Origin: Paenibacillus antibioticophila
GTDB lineage: Bacteria > Bacillota > Bacilli > Paenibacillales > Paenibacillaceae
Reading direction: 5' to 3'
Assembly: GCF_000455265.1 (NCBI RefSeq)
Contig: NZ_HG005140.1
Coordinates: 391,852-455,851 of the forward strand
Length of the DNA: 64,000 bases
Part shown: piece by piece, positions 14,981-24,825 of the stretch
Layout: each line of letters opens with the position of its first letter
Numbering within the stretch: the first letter of the stretch is position 1
Made by a program: the position numbers and the translations under genes
Notes under the pieces: model-generated
Told to the model about the DNA's origin: nothing
Database searches by the model: none
The model's input: the letters and a program-made list of their open reading frames with translations, nothing else

Positions 14981-17900
14981 CTAAATATCCAGTCGCAGAC
15001 TGCTGCCGGCAAGCGCCAATGCATCTTGCTCCGGCACAGGCCGGCTGATCAAGTAACCCTGAATCACATCACATCTCGAACGCTTGATATACTGGAGCTG
15101 CCGCTGGGTTTCCACCCCTTCCGCAACGACCTTCAGCCCCATTTTTCTTCCGATCAGCACGATGGCTCTCGCCAAGGATCGACTATCCCCCTCGTCCGGA
15201 ACCTGCTCAATGAAGGATTTATCAATCTTCAGAGTGGTGATCGGCATCTGCTTCAGGTAACCAAGAGAAGAGTAGCCTGTCCCGAAATCATCCAGCGCAA
15301 TGCTTATTCCAAGATCCCTCAACACGGTCAGGCTAGCCACCATCTCGTCAAAGGACTCCATGATCGTGCTTTCCGTGATCTCCAGCTCCAGATACTGCGG
15401 TTTTAACCCGGTCTCTCTTAGCACTTCCTGCACATGATCTGCAAAATCATCCTGCAGCAGCTGAATCACGGAGATATTAACTCCGATCAGGAAATCTCCA
15501 TATCCTTCATCCTGCAATCTTTTCCCGAACCGGCACGCCTCCTTTAACACCCAGGCCCCGATCGGGATAATGAGCCGGCTGTCCTCGGCCACCTTGATAA
15601 AATTTAAGGGAGAGACAAACCCAAGCTCCGGACTGTTCCAGCGAACCAAGGCCTCAAAGCCGGAAATTCGCTCGGAATTCAGATCGACCTGCGGCTGGTA
15701 ATGCAGCAACAGCTCCCCGTTCTGCACTGCTTGACGCAGATACTTTTCTAATTGTACACGTTCATAAAAGGCATGCTGGAAAGCCGGAGTAAAGACCATA
15801 TACTTCCCTTTTCCGGCCTCCTTAGCTGCATACATCGCCATGTCCGCATTTTTCAAGAGCTCCTCCGGATCTGTTCCATTCTGTGGATATAGAGAAATCC
15901 CGATGCTCACCGATATATACAGTTCACTGCCCTGGATATAGAACGGCTCCTTGAACATCTCTATCAGCTTCTCGGCGTAGCGTTCCGCCTGGGCAGCCTC
16001 TCTGATGCCCTCCAGCATAATTACAAATTCATCTCCGCCCAGGCGAAACAGCATATCTCCACTGCCGATCGCCTCGGACAAGCGTTTGCTGGTCGCTGCC
16101 AGCAGCAGATCTCCTGCCTTATGCCCCAAAGTATCGTTCACATACTTGAAATTATCGGTATCGATGAAAAATAAGGCCGCATGTCGATCAGGTGTCTCGG
16201 AGAAATTCTCCAGCTCTCTCATAAAGTAATGACGGTTCGGCAAACCGCTTAATTCGTCATAATAAGCCATATAATGCAAGCGATCCTGGGAAAGCTTCAA
16301 TTCATGAATGTCAATAATCGAGCCTGTCATTCTCTGCGGTTCTCCATTGGTATCGAATACAATTTTTCCACGGGCAAGGAACCAATGATATTCTCCATGT
16401 TTCATCCGAAGACGGAATTCGCATTCCAGCAGAGAACGAAGCTCCGCACAAGCCTTCCCGATCTCTCTCGCATAGACCACTGCATCATCAGGATGAATGA
16501 GATCCGAGAGCATATCCCGATTTACCTGGTCTTCCTCCTCATAGCCCAACAGTTGAAACCATCTAGGGGAGTAGTAGTTCTTGTTATGTATTAAGTCGAT
16601 CTCCCAAATGCCTCCGTTCGAGGCCTCTGTTACCAGTCGATATCGCTCCTCGTTCCGCGCCAGCAATTCCTGATTATCAAGCAGCTTCTTGTAATTATCG
16701 GCCAACTCCTCCTGGGCTGCTGTCAGCTCCTCGTAAGTTGCCTCCAGCTCCTGGTAACTGTTCTGCAGCTTGATCTCGGATTCCTTTCGCTCCTGAATAT
16801 CCATCCCCGCAAGAACAAAGACATCAAGATCACCTTCCAGCCCTTGAATAGAGGTGGTTCGGAACAATAAGGCAATCGTTCCCTCTCCTTCCGAACGCTT
16901 CAGGATCACTTCCCGGTCGACGGCAAATTGCATATTCAATGCTTCATCCAGCATTTGCAGCAGCTCCGGATAGTTGTCACACATGCCCTCCAGCTCATCA
17001 TATGGACGATCCTCTGCCTGTTCCTCTGTAATTCCGATCAGTCGTTCGGCATATTGATTCAACCTAACCGTCCTGCCGTCAGCCTTGACCGCCCAGATAA
17101 ACAGATTTGCATGCTTCAGCACATCATTTGAGAATTCCCGTTCGCCTTGCAGGGTTCTTCGCAGCCGATTGATATACAATCTGATCAGGATCGAGCCAAC
17201 GATAGCCGAAATTACGATCAGGACGGCCGCCGTTATATATCGGTTGCGGATTTTCTCATTATAGTGATCGGAATGGGTAAAGAAATATCTCTGATATAGC
17301 TCCTCGAACAAAGGATCGCCTTGAACCTGAGTTATCCGCGAATTCAAATAAGATACAAGCTCGGGAGAATCCTTCCGGATTCCATAAGCGAAGTCAACCG
17401 GATAGAGTCCTCCCAGCACCATCCGGATCTCATCACTCATGGCTTCCCGAATCATCAGATAGTTAACCACATGCTGATTCTCAAACAGTAGGTCGATCTT
17501 CCCTTCTCTTAACGCATGCATCCCTTCCTGAACGGTTAGGAATGTCGAATAATCGGTAATTCCCAACTCACTCTTCAACTGCTGCTCCGTATATTGTCCG
17601 GCACCTACACCAATCCTGTAGCTGGACAATGTGTTCAAGGTGACTTCTTCCTCAAAATGAGTCCTGGCAAAAATACCTGTCGTTGTCTTCATGATCGGCT
17701 TGGAGTAACTGACCTCGCCCTTTCTTTCATCCAGAACGGCCATGAGGCCTACCGTGTCTACTTCCTTGTTATTCAGCTTTGCGTAAACCTTCTCCCAGGC
17801 ATCAAAGGAATAATAAATCGAGTATTTGTCTTCTTCAAATAAAAGGCGGGTCAGATCGAGGTCAAATCCAGCAGGATAACCATTTTGGTCATACTTGAAG

Positions 17901-18025
17901 GGCGGGTAGTCCAGCTCGGATTGGTAGAGAATATTTTCTCGAGAGGCGTTTGCGGATTCGGGGTTTAGCAGAAATGAAGTTACCACACTCATTAACAGGA
18001 ATACTGAGCTTACGAGCTGTTTCAT
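14981..18025 (-). CDS. Periplasmic-sensor PAS-GGDEF-EAL protein
   Basis: A 1014-residue membrane protein of cyclic-di-GMP turnover. The start at 18025 follows GGGAGGG. A signal peptide (LVSSVFLLMSVVTSFLL) precedes a bacterial solute-binding type-3 domain (about 30-255; YPPFKYDQNGYPAGFDLDL). A membrane helix follows at about 265 (ITAAVLIVISAIVGSILI). Then come a PAS domain (about 300-410), a coiled coil (ELEATYEELTAAQEELAD), a second PAS/PAC (about 450-575), an intact GGDEF (FRLGGDEFVIM) and an intact EAL domain (GFEALVRW, LEITEST, DDFGTGYSS, AEGVET). It may both make and degrade the messenger according to an amino-acid-like external ligand. It is a single-gene unit. Confidence 0.93.
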   Translation of the reverse strand: MKQLVSSVFLLMSVVTSFLLNPESANASRENILYQSELDYPPFKYDQNGYPAGFDLDLTRLLFEEDKYSIYYSFDAWEKVYAKLNNKEVDTVGLMAVLDERKGEVSYSKPIMKTTTGIFARTHFEEEVTLNTLSSYRIGVGAGQYTEQQLKSELGITDYSTFLTVQEGMHALREGKIDLLFENQHVVNYLMIREAMSDEIRMVLGGLYPVDFAYGIRKDSPELVSYLNSRITQVQGDPLFEELYQRYFFTHSDHYNEKIRNRYITAAVLIVISAIVGSILIRLYINRLRRTLQGEREFSNDVLKHANLFIWAVKADGRTVRLNQYAERLIGITEEQAEDRPYDELEGMCDNYPELLQMLDEALNMQFAVDREVILKRSEGEGTIALLFRTTSIQGLEGDLDVFVLAGMDIQERKESEIKLQNSYQELEATYEELTAAQEELADNYKKLLDNQELLARNEERYRLVTEASNGGIWEIDLIHNKNYYSPRWFQLLGYEEEDQVNRDMLSDLIHPDDAVVYAREIGKACAELRSLLECEFRLRMKHGEYHWFLARGKIVFDTNGEPQRMTGSIIDIHELKLSQDRLHYMAYYDELSGLPNRHYFMRELENFSETPDRHAALFFIDTDNFKYVNDTLGHKAGDLLLAATSKRLSEAIGSGDMLFRLGGDEFVIMLEGIREAAQAERYAEKLIEMFKEPFYIQGSELYISVSIGISLYPQNGTDPEELLKNADMAMYAAKEAGKGKYMVFTPAFQHAFYERVQLEKYLRQAVQNGELLLHYQPQVDLNSERISGFEALVRWNSPELGFVSPLNFIKVAEDSRLIIPIGAWVLKEACRFGKRLQDEGYGDFLIGVNISVIQLLQDDFADHVQEVLRETGLKPQYLELEITESTIMESFDEMVASLTVLRDLGISIALDDFGTGYSSLGYLKQMPITTLKIDKSFIEQVPDEGDSRSLARAIVLIGRKMGLKVVAEGVETQRQLQYIKRSRCDVIQGYLISRPVPEQDALALAGSSLRLDI

Positions 18026-18253
18026 CCTTAACCCTCCCAGGCAAGATCGTCGTGGCACTTTGGTCATAGATTAAAATTTAGTTATATTTTAACATAAATC
18101 CCTAACCCTACATAGGTTTCTTATCCTAATTTGTCGAAGAGTGCAGCGCTTGAAGACTCATTCTCCAATCTTAAGTCATTGATTTTTTCTCCAAATAGTC
18201 TCCTTGTATTTACAAACCGAAAATTATTGTGCATAATGATAAATATCACATTT

Positions 18254-18272
18254 GATAATGATTATCATTATT
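18254..18272. promoter_or_regulatory. Fur box
   Basis: GATAATGATTATCATTATT matches 17 of 19 positions of the classical Fur consensus; the surrounding TTTGATAATG..CATTATTATC extends the overlapping hexamers. It lies about 50 bases before the small ORF at 18324, and just downstream of a possible promoter (TTACAA, 16 bases, CATAAT ending near 18238). Iron-dependent repression of the small gene is inferred. Confidence 0.8.
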
Positions 18273-18323
18273 ATCTTGTCCTCATATTGGATATAAGTTT
18301 ATTTAATAAGGAGTATGAAGCCC

Positions 18324-18494
18324 ATGAAAGTATCTGCCCGCAAATCTTCCCTGCAAATCGATGACTATCTGGACCTTCTGAACTTGGCTACCAACCTCGG
18401 TGATCTGAAGTGGCGGAAGGAAATTCTCCGCAAGCTGGAGTGTCTGCATACCGAATTGCAGCTTCCCGAGCCATTGTGTGAGTTGTCCGAGTAA
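18324..18494 (+). CDS. Small Fur-box-associated protein
   Basis: A 56-residue protein starting MKVSARKSSLQIDDYLDLL, with NLATNLGDLKWRKEILRKLE in the middle and an acidic C-terminus (PEPLCELSE). AAGGAG lies ten bases before the ATG. It has two probable helices, a basic first half and two Cys. It is preceded by a Fur box and followed by a terminator, so it is a free-standing iron-regulated transcript. B. subtilis has small Fur-controlled proteins (FbpA, FbpB, FbpC) that act with the sRNA FsrA; the size and regulation are similar, but I see no clear sequence relation. Confidence 0.7.
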   Translation: MKVSARKSSLQIDDYLDLLNLATNLGDLKWRKEILRKLECLHTELQLPEPLCELSE

Positions 18495-18552
18495 TTGACA
18501 TTTAAGGGATTTTAAAGTATATTTTTTGAAAATAGAATTCTGGAAATTTGGG

Positions 18553-18599
18553 AAGCACCCGTAAGCTGGCAGTGAATGCCGTCTTGCAGGTGCTTTTTT
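18553..18599 (+). terminator. Rho-independent terminator
   Basis: AAGCACC-GTAAG and CTTGC-GGTGCTT pair around a short loop and run into TTTTTT (18594-18599). It ends the transcript of the small Fur-box gene. Confidence 0.8.
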
Positions 18600-18662
18600 C
18601 TGTATCTCCAGGTTCTATGCCTGCTCAATTCCTAAAAACGATGTAAACAAAGGAGCGATAGG

Positions 18663-19469
18663 ATGAAGAAGTTTCTAATTTTGTTGGTGACCGGATGTCT
18701 CTTGTTGGGTGTACCTCCGGTCTCCATACTCGGAGCCTCCCCGGAATTTACGGATTCCGTGAAAGACCAGTTGAAGCTCGCCGTAGAAGACGCAGGTACC
18801 GCCCGAAAGAATTCGTTGATCAAATCGTATGATTCACTGTCAGCCCTGCAGAAGGAGCACAAGACTTGGGAGAGCAAGAACACTAGCCTCCATAATACCA
18901 ATGAGGCCAAATTAAGCGGCGTAAAGAAGAAAATTACCGAACTGGATTCCGCAAAAATCCGCCAATTGGAGCAAAAGGTCAGTACGGTTAAGCAGAAATA
19001 TCAGCCCCTATTCGATTCATCGGCATTAGCGAATAAGCAGCTCGCCTCTGCCAAGAAGCTGAAGGATAAAGCCTTAACTAAACTGCTGCAAACACAAGCC
19101 AACGGATTGAAAACAGCATGCACGCTGGCACGGCAGGAGATTCGAACGAGAGAGGCGGAGCTAAAGGAAGCAAAGGCAGCACGAACGCGGAAAAGTGCAG
19201 AAATTCGTAAAATATTGGGAGAAATCGATACGTGGAAAGCCAGGATCAAAACCGAAAAAAGCTCCATCTCAGCAGCGAATAAATCCTCAGCCACCGAGTG
19301 GAGCAATTTCAAAGCTGCCTTGAAGAAAAAAGATACCGACCGGATTGCCGGTGCGCTGACCCGGTTGGATACCTTATTCTCGCAAGGATTAAAGTCCCGT
19401 AAAAATATAAATGCCTACGAGGTTAAAATTGCAGAAATCCTGACCAAGGCGGAGGCAAAATTGAAGTGA
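18663..19469 (+). CDS. Secreted coiled-coil protein of unknown function
   Basis: A 268-residue protein with a signal peptide (KKFLILLVTGCLLLGVPPVS) and cleavage probably after ILGAS. The rest is Lys/Ala/Glu-rich and almost entirely helical (SAKIRQLEQKVSTVKQKY, EAELKEAKAARTRKSAEIRK). There is no lipobox with a following Cys and no known enzymatic motif. It starts behind AGGAGCGATAGG, is transcribed alone, and ends three bases from the convergent gltD. It could be a cell-wall or biofilm protein; this is a guess. Confidence 0.8.
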   Translation: MKKFLILLVTGCLLLGVPPVSILGASPEFTDSVKDQLKLAVEDAGTARKNSLIKSYDSLSALQKEHKTWESKNTSLHNTNEAKLSGVKKKITELDSAKIRQLEQKVSTVKQKYQPLFDSSALANKQLASAKKLKDKALTKLLQTQANGLKTACTLARQEIRTREAELKEAKAARTRKSAEIRKILGEIDTWKARIKTEKSSISAANKSSATEWSNFKAALKKKDTDRIAGALTRLDTLFSQGLKSRKNINAYEVKIAEILTKAEAKLK

Positions 19470-19472
19470 AAA

Positions 19473-20960
19473 TTAGGCTCGCAGCAGCCGGTCTGCTGTC
19501 AGGTATCGAGTAACAGCCTTGGCCGCTTGCCGGCCCTCTTGAATGGCCCATACAACAAGACTCTGGCCGCGGCGCATGTCTCCTGCTGCGAACACACCTT
19601 CCACATTCGTGGAATACGTCCCCTCCGCCGCCTTTACATTGGACCGTTCATCCCTTTCAATACCAAGCTGTATCAGCAGACCATCCTCCGGGCCGGTAAA
19701 TCCAAGCGCAAGCAGCACCAGATCGGCCGGAACCCTACGCGCCGTCCCTTCGATCTCATGAGGAACGAGCCTGCCCTGAGCATTATGCAACCACTCGATC
19801 TCTACAATTTCTAACCCGGTAAGTTGCCCGTTATCATCACTCAGGAATTGGCGGGTGGAAGTTAAGAAACGGCGCGGCTCCTCACCGAATACTTCGACTG
19901 CCTCCTTCTGTCCATAGTCCGTCTTCATGACCTTGGGCCACTCCGGCCATGGATTGTCCGGCTGACGGGATAGCGGAGGCATCGGCATAATTTCCAATTG
20001 ATTCACGGACTTACAGCCATGCCTGATTGCTGTCGCCACACAGTCCGTCCCGGTATCGCCTCCGCCAATCACAATTACATGCTTATCCTTGGCAGAGATG
20101 TGTCGTCCATCCTCCAGACCGGAATCAAGCAAGCTGCGGGTATTCAGGGTCAGAAACTCCATAGCTTGATAGATGCCGTCGGCCTCTCTTCCTGGTATAG
20201 GCAAATCACGGGCAAGGGTAGCTCCCCCGCACAGCACAACAGCATCATAATCCTTCTTCAAGGAATCGACCGGAAGATCTTTGCCTACCTCACAACAAGT
20301 CACAAACTTGATTCCCTCCGCTTCAAGCAATCGCACACGTCGTTCCACGGAACTCTTCTCCAGCTTCATGTTAGGGATGCCGTACATTAGCAAGCCACCG
20401 ATTCGATCGGCCCGCTCGAAGACGGTTACCATATGACCCGCCTGATTCAATTGGTCTGCGCAGGCCAGACCGGCAGGACCAGATCCGACAACAGCAACCT
20501 TGTAGCCCGTCCTTCTCTCCGGTGGCTCGGGCTGAATCCAGCCTTCCAGGAATCCACGGTCAACGATCGACTTCTCGATGTTCTTAATCGTCACCGGCGC
20601 TCCATGCTTGCCAACCGTACATGCGCCTTCACAAGGTGCCGGACACACTCTGCCAGTAAATTCAGGAAAGTTATTTATCTTCTGCAGCCGCTTGAGAGCC
20701 TCCTTCCAGTTCCCCCGGTACACAAGGTCATTCCACTCGGGAATTAAATTGTGGAGCGGACAACCTGAAGCCATCCCGGAGAGCATGCGTCCAACATGGC
20801 AAAATGGGGTCCCGCAATCCATGCAGCGCGCTCCCTGAGTTCTTAGCTGCTCCTCATTCATCGGAACGGAGAACTCTGCCCAAGAGGATATCCGCTCCAG
20901 GGGTTCCAATTCCCCGGGAACCTCCCTCTCATATTCCATAAATCCAGTTGCCTTGCCCAT
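19473..20960 (-). CDS. gltD: Glutamate synthase, small (beta) subunit
   Basis: A 495-residue FAD/iron-sulfur protein that passes electrons from NADPH to the large subunit for glutamate formation. ATG 20960 is nine bases from AAAGGGG. The N-terminal cysteine clusters CMDCGTPFC, CPLHN and CPAPCEGAC bind 4Fe-4S centres. Two Rossmann motifs follow: VAVVGSGPAGLACADQL (about 155) and VIVIGGGDTGTDC (about 295), and the C-terminal GVFAAGDMRRGQSLVVWAI. The large subunit gene is not adjacent, which would be normal only if gltA/gltB is elsewhere; a stand-alone oxidoreductase role is less likely given full length and match. Confidence 0.93.
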   Translation of the reverse strand: MGKATGFMEYEREVPGELEPLERISSWAEFSVPMNEEQLRTQGARCMDCGTPFCHVGRMLSGMASGCPLHNLIPEWNDLVYRGNWKEALKRLQKINNFPEFTGRVCPAPCEGACTVGKHGAPVTIKNIEKSIVDRGFLEGWIQPEPPERRTGYKVAVVGSGPAGLACADQLNQAGHMVTVFERADRIGGLLMYGIPNMKLEKSSVERRVRLLEAEGIKFVTCCEVGKDLPVDSLKKDYDAVVLCGGATLARDLPIPGREADGIYQAMEFLTLNTRSLLDSGLEDGRHISAKDKHVIVIGGGDTGTDCVATAIRHGCKSVNQLEIMPMPPLSRQPDNPWPEWPKVMKTDYGQKEAVEVFGEEPRRFLTSTRQFLSDDNGQLTGLEIVEIEWLHNAQGRLVPHEIEGTARRVPADLVLLALGFTGPEDGLLIQLGIERDERSNVKAAEGTYSTNVEGVFAAGDMRRGQSLVVWAIQEGRQAAKAVTRYLTADRLLRA

Positions 20961-21152
20961 ACAATTCATCCCCTTTATAGATTCGATTTTTAAAGTTCCA
21001 GCCTCACTGTCGCTTCCCTGCTATAAAGCGTTAAAATATCAGGGTGCAGATAGACCCGTTCCTTCTAAATGTAATTATGGTAGCATCGCAGCGCTTCCCT
21101 GAGTAATGAAGAATATCACTGTTCTTATCCGCTCTGCCGGCAATAAAATAGC

Positions 21153-21178
21153 CGGTCAGGGATAGATGCTCCTGACCG
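21153..21178 (-). terminator. Probable terminator of the response-regulator gene
   Basis: CGGTCAGG (21153-21160) and CCTGACCG (21171-21178) form an 8-bp stem 70 bases behind the stop of the leftward regulator gene, followed on that strand by CTATTTTATT. The rest of the 285-base gap up to the gltD start holds no gene that I can see. Confidence 0.6.
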
Positions 21179-21245
21179 ACTGATGTCTCGGTGTTCTATT
21201 ATTTAAAATCGCCCTATAATCTAGACCGGCATTTCCGTGGTATGC

Positions 21246-22856
21246 TCATTCGTCTTCTGGTACCTCGCGGTTCCCAAAGCGTTCATTGCCTACAAAAAGC
21301 TTGCCGCGATATTCAAAGGGGGAAATACCTTCCAGCTCCTTAAACACCCGTGAAAAATGCCGTGTATTCTCAAAGCCGACTGCTGCACTGATCTCCGACA
21401 GCTTGAGCGAGCCTGTTCCGATCAGTTCCTTTGCCTTACGAATTCGGACCTTCTTCAGATAAGTGACAAAGCTCTCGCCGGTATAAGCCTTGAATGCCTC
21501 ACTGAAGTAGGAATAATTCAAGGATACGTAGTTGCTGACAATGGCCATGTTCAAGGGACGATGATAGTTGTTTTCGATATAGTCCACCGCATCCTTCATG
21601 TCCCCATTCTCGCTATGTGCGGAACGAATCTCCTTGATATACTCGTTCAGGCTGAACAGCAGCTGCTCCAGCGAACGAAAATAGTCATGGAAATGACGGA
21701 AGTTGAACAGATCTCCCACTTTGCGGTAGAGCTTGATGACCTCCACCGATGCCTCCCCGTACATTCGGAATACTTCATCAAGGACCTGTTCGTTGATTCG
21801 CTTGCTAACCGCGGATAAATAGTCGATGTCTAGGCCTGCCAGTTGATCAATCCTGAAAATCTCATGCAGCAGCAGGCCAATATCCTTATCCTGATTTGTG
21901 CCCAGAATATTACCCAGCTTCCGGATATCTTCCTTCGGAACAGTATAGCGGGGCCGTTCCGCAGGCAGCTCTTTGAACCAGATCAAGCGTGTCTTCGGAA
22001 ATACAAAAGTGTAGCTTAGAGATTCGACCGCCTGACGGTAACACTCGGCAAGTTCCTCCAACCGGCTTCCTTCTTTGCTGATTCCGATCAGCAGGCCGTC
22101 AAGCTCCTTTTCGGCAGCCAGATTGGACAGTTCCGCAAACTTAGACTGCGGCCCACCTACCAGCACAACCCTTCCTTCCCGATCGAGCAGGCAAGCGTTC
22201 AGTTGGCCGTCAATGCTCTCGTACATATGCTCGGCCAATGACTTCAGCTCATCCTTCTTCATACGGCTGCCATCTTCATATATATAAGTCAGCACCGCTA
22301 CAGAGAAAGGAGAAGTATAACGCTCAAAGCCTATCTCCGCGCTCCAAAGCTTCATTTCTTCCTCTTCGAAATCATTCATCAGCAGGAGGGCCAGAAGGAT
22401 ACCCGACTGAACCTGCTGCCGATAGCTCTCCGTGACGGAAAGCTGCTCGGCAATCTGGGAACGCTTGGTTAAAGTATCCTTACATTTACGCAGCGCTCCG
22501 AACAATTCGTCCCTGCGAATCGGCTTCAGCAAATAATCTACCGCTTGATACCGGATAGCTGCTTTAGCATATTCGAAGTCTTCATATCCGCTCAAAATGA
22601 TTACCAGCGGTTTTCCGGCTTGGGCATTCGGCAATGGTTCGGAAGCAAGCCGCTCAATCAGCGTAATTCCATCCATGATCGGCATGCGGATATCGGTCAC
22701 CACAATTTCCGCTCCTTCGGCCCGGTATAATTCAAGTGCCTCAGCCCCTTGGGCCGCGGTAATCAATTCAAATTCCTCAGAGAACTCACGTTCAATCATC
22801 GTCTTAAGTCCGAGACGGATATTTTTTTCATCATCAACGATCATCAGTTTTGTCAT
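21246..22856 (-). CDS. Response regulator, YesN/AraC type
   Basis: A 536-residue regulator with a receiver domain (residues 1-120: MIVDDEKNIR, phospho-acceptor Asp in VVTDIRMPIMDG, Lys in YLLKPI), a long middle region, and a C-terminal AraC/XylS DNA-binding domain (about 430-530: MAIVSNYVSLNYSYFSEAFK, GFENTRHFSRVFKELEG). It starts behind GGGAGGG inside the end of the kinase gene (23-base overlap). It probably activates the sugar-importer genes at 24826-28498 upstream in the same orientation. Confidence 0.93.
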   Translation of the reverse strand: MTKLMIVDDEKNIRLGLKTMIEREFSEEFELITAAQGAEALELYRAEGAEIVVTDIRMPIMDGITLIERLASEPLPNAQAGKPLVIILSGYEDFEYAKAAIRYQAVDYLLKPIRRDELFGALRKCKDTLTKRSQIAEQLSVTESYRQQVQSGILLALLLMNDFEEEEMKLWSAEIGFERYTSPFSVAVLTYIYEDGSRMKKDELKSLAEHMYESIDGQLNACLLDREGRVVLVGGPQSKFAELSNLAAEKELDGLLIGISKEGSRLEELAECYRQAVESLSYTFVFPKTRLIWFKELPAERPRYTVPKEDIRKLGNILGTNQDKDIGLLLHEIFRIDQLAGLDIDYLSAVSKRINEQVLDEVFRMYGEASVEVIKLYRKVGDLFNFRHFHDYFRSLEQLLFSLNEYIKEIRSAHSENGDMKDAVDYIENNYHRPLNMAIVSNYVSLNYSYFSEAFKAYTGESFVTYLKKVRIRKAKELIGTGSLKLSEISAAVGFENTRHFSRVFKELEGISPFEYRGKLFVGNERFGNREVPEDE

Positions 22857-24750
22857 CCGTGCCTACCCTCCCTGTTAGCAGCACTTTCGGCAAAGTCATC
22901 TCAACTCGTGTATATTCACCTTGCTCACTAAATACGCTCAGACCATATTCTTGACCGTAAAAAAGTCGGATTCGCTCCTGTACATTGCTCAGGCCAATTC
23001 CATATGGGCTTGGCTCCGGTCGGAAGCCTCTCGGTACCTTATCGGTAAGTCCGACCATCTCCAGTTCCTGGTTCAACTCCTTCAGTACCTCTTGTTCAAT
23101 CCCCACACCGTTGTCTGTCACGATCATCCGTACCGCATTCTGCTCCCGGCTCTCCACCCGAATTTTAATCTCTCTTGTTCCAGGCTCTTCTCCGGTCCAG
23201 GCGTGTTTAACTGCGTTCTCAACAATAGGCTGAAGGGACATCTTTAGCATTTCCATCTCCATGTACTCTTCAGGAATGTCCAGCTGAAGCTGGATCGGCT
23301 CATCAAAGCGTATATTCATGACCTCGGTATAATTCTCGATATGTCGAATCTCATCGTAAAGCTTCACATACTCGCCAGACCATTTAAAATTGTATCTCAT
23401 CATTCCGCCAAGCGAGGTCAGTGCGTCTGATATTGCCCGCTGGTTCTCGATCTCCGCTAGCATCTTTATATTCTCCAAGGTATTGTACAGAAAATGCGCA
23501 TCAATCTGATTATGCAGCGTGCGGAGTTCCGCTTCTTTGGTTAGAGCCTGCTTGTATACAGCTTGGGCTACCAACGTATTAATCGTATTCATCAGCTTGG
23601 AGAAATGATGCGCCAATTCTCCGACCTCGCCCCCGCCACGAATAACAATTCCACTGTAAGTTTCCCCTCTGCGAACCTTCTTCATCTCTTCGGTCAGCAG
23701 ACGCAGGTTTTTCAAAATAAATGCATTTGAAACATAAGCAATCAGGGTTACGAGCGTGATAAACCCGATATTGGCACCGATGAGTATATTTCGTGTATGT
23801 GATATTTCCTCTAGCACACTGTCCATCGAGACGATATTCAGCAAATCTGCATTAATGCGTTCAATCGGCTTATGCAGCAGAAGAAATGAGTTTCCGTTTT
23901 CCGTGTAATTGATATCCCAATTTCCTGTAGCTTTATATTGTTGCAGCCTTTCCTCAATGACCGCGCTCATCTCGGGATTAGCAGCCAGGAAAGAATCCTG
24001 AGCCCGAGTAAAAATTTGGAATTCGTTATCCACAATAAGCATTTGGGACTGGCTGTCTTGAATCACGGAGTATGTCCTTGGACTGAATTTTTCCAACAAC
24101 ATATCCACCTGCACCATCCCGACATGATGAATATTCCTCGGAATACTCATTTCACGAAGCAACGATACCTTAGGCGTCTCCGCCGGGGTCTGCCCATGAT
24201 ATCGATAGATGATGTCCGCATCATTATATAGAAAAGACCACGATTCCATTCCCTTCATCTCGATGGCCTTTTGATACCAAGGCTCATTGACAACACGGCT
24301 TTCCCTGAAAAAAATTGGCCAGATCTCGGTTACTTTGCTGCTGGAGAACAGACGGAGATGCTCCACATTCGGATTGTAATACTGGATACGTGTCAAACTT
24401 TTAAAAACGTTATTATTGAAATTAACCAATTCTTCCGCATCAGGCTCATTTGTATTGGACAAATACTCTTGTACATCGATATCATCGTAAGCAACCTGAA
24501 CTGCTCGGACCATCGATTCGATCTGGGTTTGAATATGGAGCTCTTCCATATCCAGTAAGGACTCATTCTTTTCTCTGGCATCACGAATGTACATATTATT
24601 AATCAATCCAAAGGAATAATAGGACACCAAGACGCTGGGTCCTAAAATAATAAAAATATAGGCCGCAATAAGGCGGCTCTGCAAGGAGCGGCGTCCAAAC
24701 CAGTATTTAAATGAATCCCACAATGATATCGAGCGCTTGGTTCTCTTCAT
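22834..24750 (-). CDS. Sensor histidine kinase, YesM type
   Basis: A 638-residue membrane kinase; ATG 24750 is eight bases behind AAAGGAG. One membrane helix near residue 25 (LIAAYIFIILGPSVLVSYY) and another near 300 enclose an extracellular dCache-like sensor. A HAMP domain (KNLRLLTEEMKKVRRGE) follows, then the His_kinase box with the phospho-acceptor in QIDAHFLYNTLENIK, and an ATPase domain (PIVENAVKHAW, VTDNGVGIEQEVL, GIGLSNVQERI). It pairs with the overlapping response regulator. The input is probably a carbohydrate linked to the adjacent ABC importer. Confidence 0.93.
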   Translation of the reverse strand: MKRTKRSISLWDSFKYWFGRRSLQSRLIAAYIFIILGPSVLVSYYSFGLINNMYIRDAREKNESLLDMEELHIQTQIESMVRAVQVAYDDIDVQEYLSNTNEPDAEELVNFNNNVFKSLTRIQYYNPNVEHLRLFSSSKVTEIWPIFFRESRVVNEPWYQKAIEMKGMESWSFLYNDADIIYRYHGQTPAETPKVSLLREMSIPRNIHHVGMVQVDMLLEKFSPRTYSVIQDSQSQMLIVDNEFQIFTRAQDSFLAANPEMSAVIEERLQQYKATGNWDINYTENGNSFLLLHKPIERINADLLNIVSMDSVLEEISHTRNILIGANIGFITLVTLIAYVSNAFILKNLRLLTEEMKKVRRGETYSGIVIRGGGEVGELAHHFSKLMNTINTLVAQAVYKQALTKEAELRTLHNQIDAHFLYNTLENIKMLAEIENQRAISDALTSLGGMMRYNFKWSGEYVKLYDEIRHIENYTEVMNIRFDEPIQLQLDIPEEYMEMEMLKMSLQPIVENAVKHAWTGEEPGTREIKIRVESREQNAVRMIVTDNGVGIEQEVLKELNQELEMVGLTDKVPRGFRPEPSPYGIGLSNVQERIRLFYGQEYGLSVFSEQGEYTRVEMTLPKVLLTGRVGTDDKTDDR

Positions 24751-24778
24751 GGACCTAACTCCTTTTAATAAACACCCA

Positions 24779-24799
24779 AAAGCCCGCGAGCCGCGGGCC
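24779..24799 (-). terminator. Intercistronic terminator between binding protein and kinase
   Basis: On the minus strand GCCCGCGGCTCGCGGGC forms a GC-rich stem followed by TTTT. It separates the binding-protein gene from the kinase gene, so it probably lowers expression of the regulatory pair relative to the transporter genes. Confidence 0.8.
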
Positions 24800-24825
24800 A
24801 TTTGGGCAGAACTATAGAATCGGTA

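Noticed and set aside
18131..18364. 77-codon rightward frame across the Fur box
   Set aside because: It spans the promoter and operator, has no ribosome site, and overlaps the better-supported 56-residue gene in another frame.
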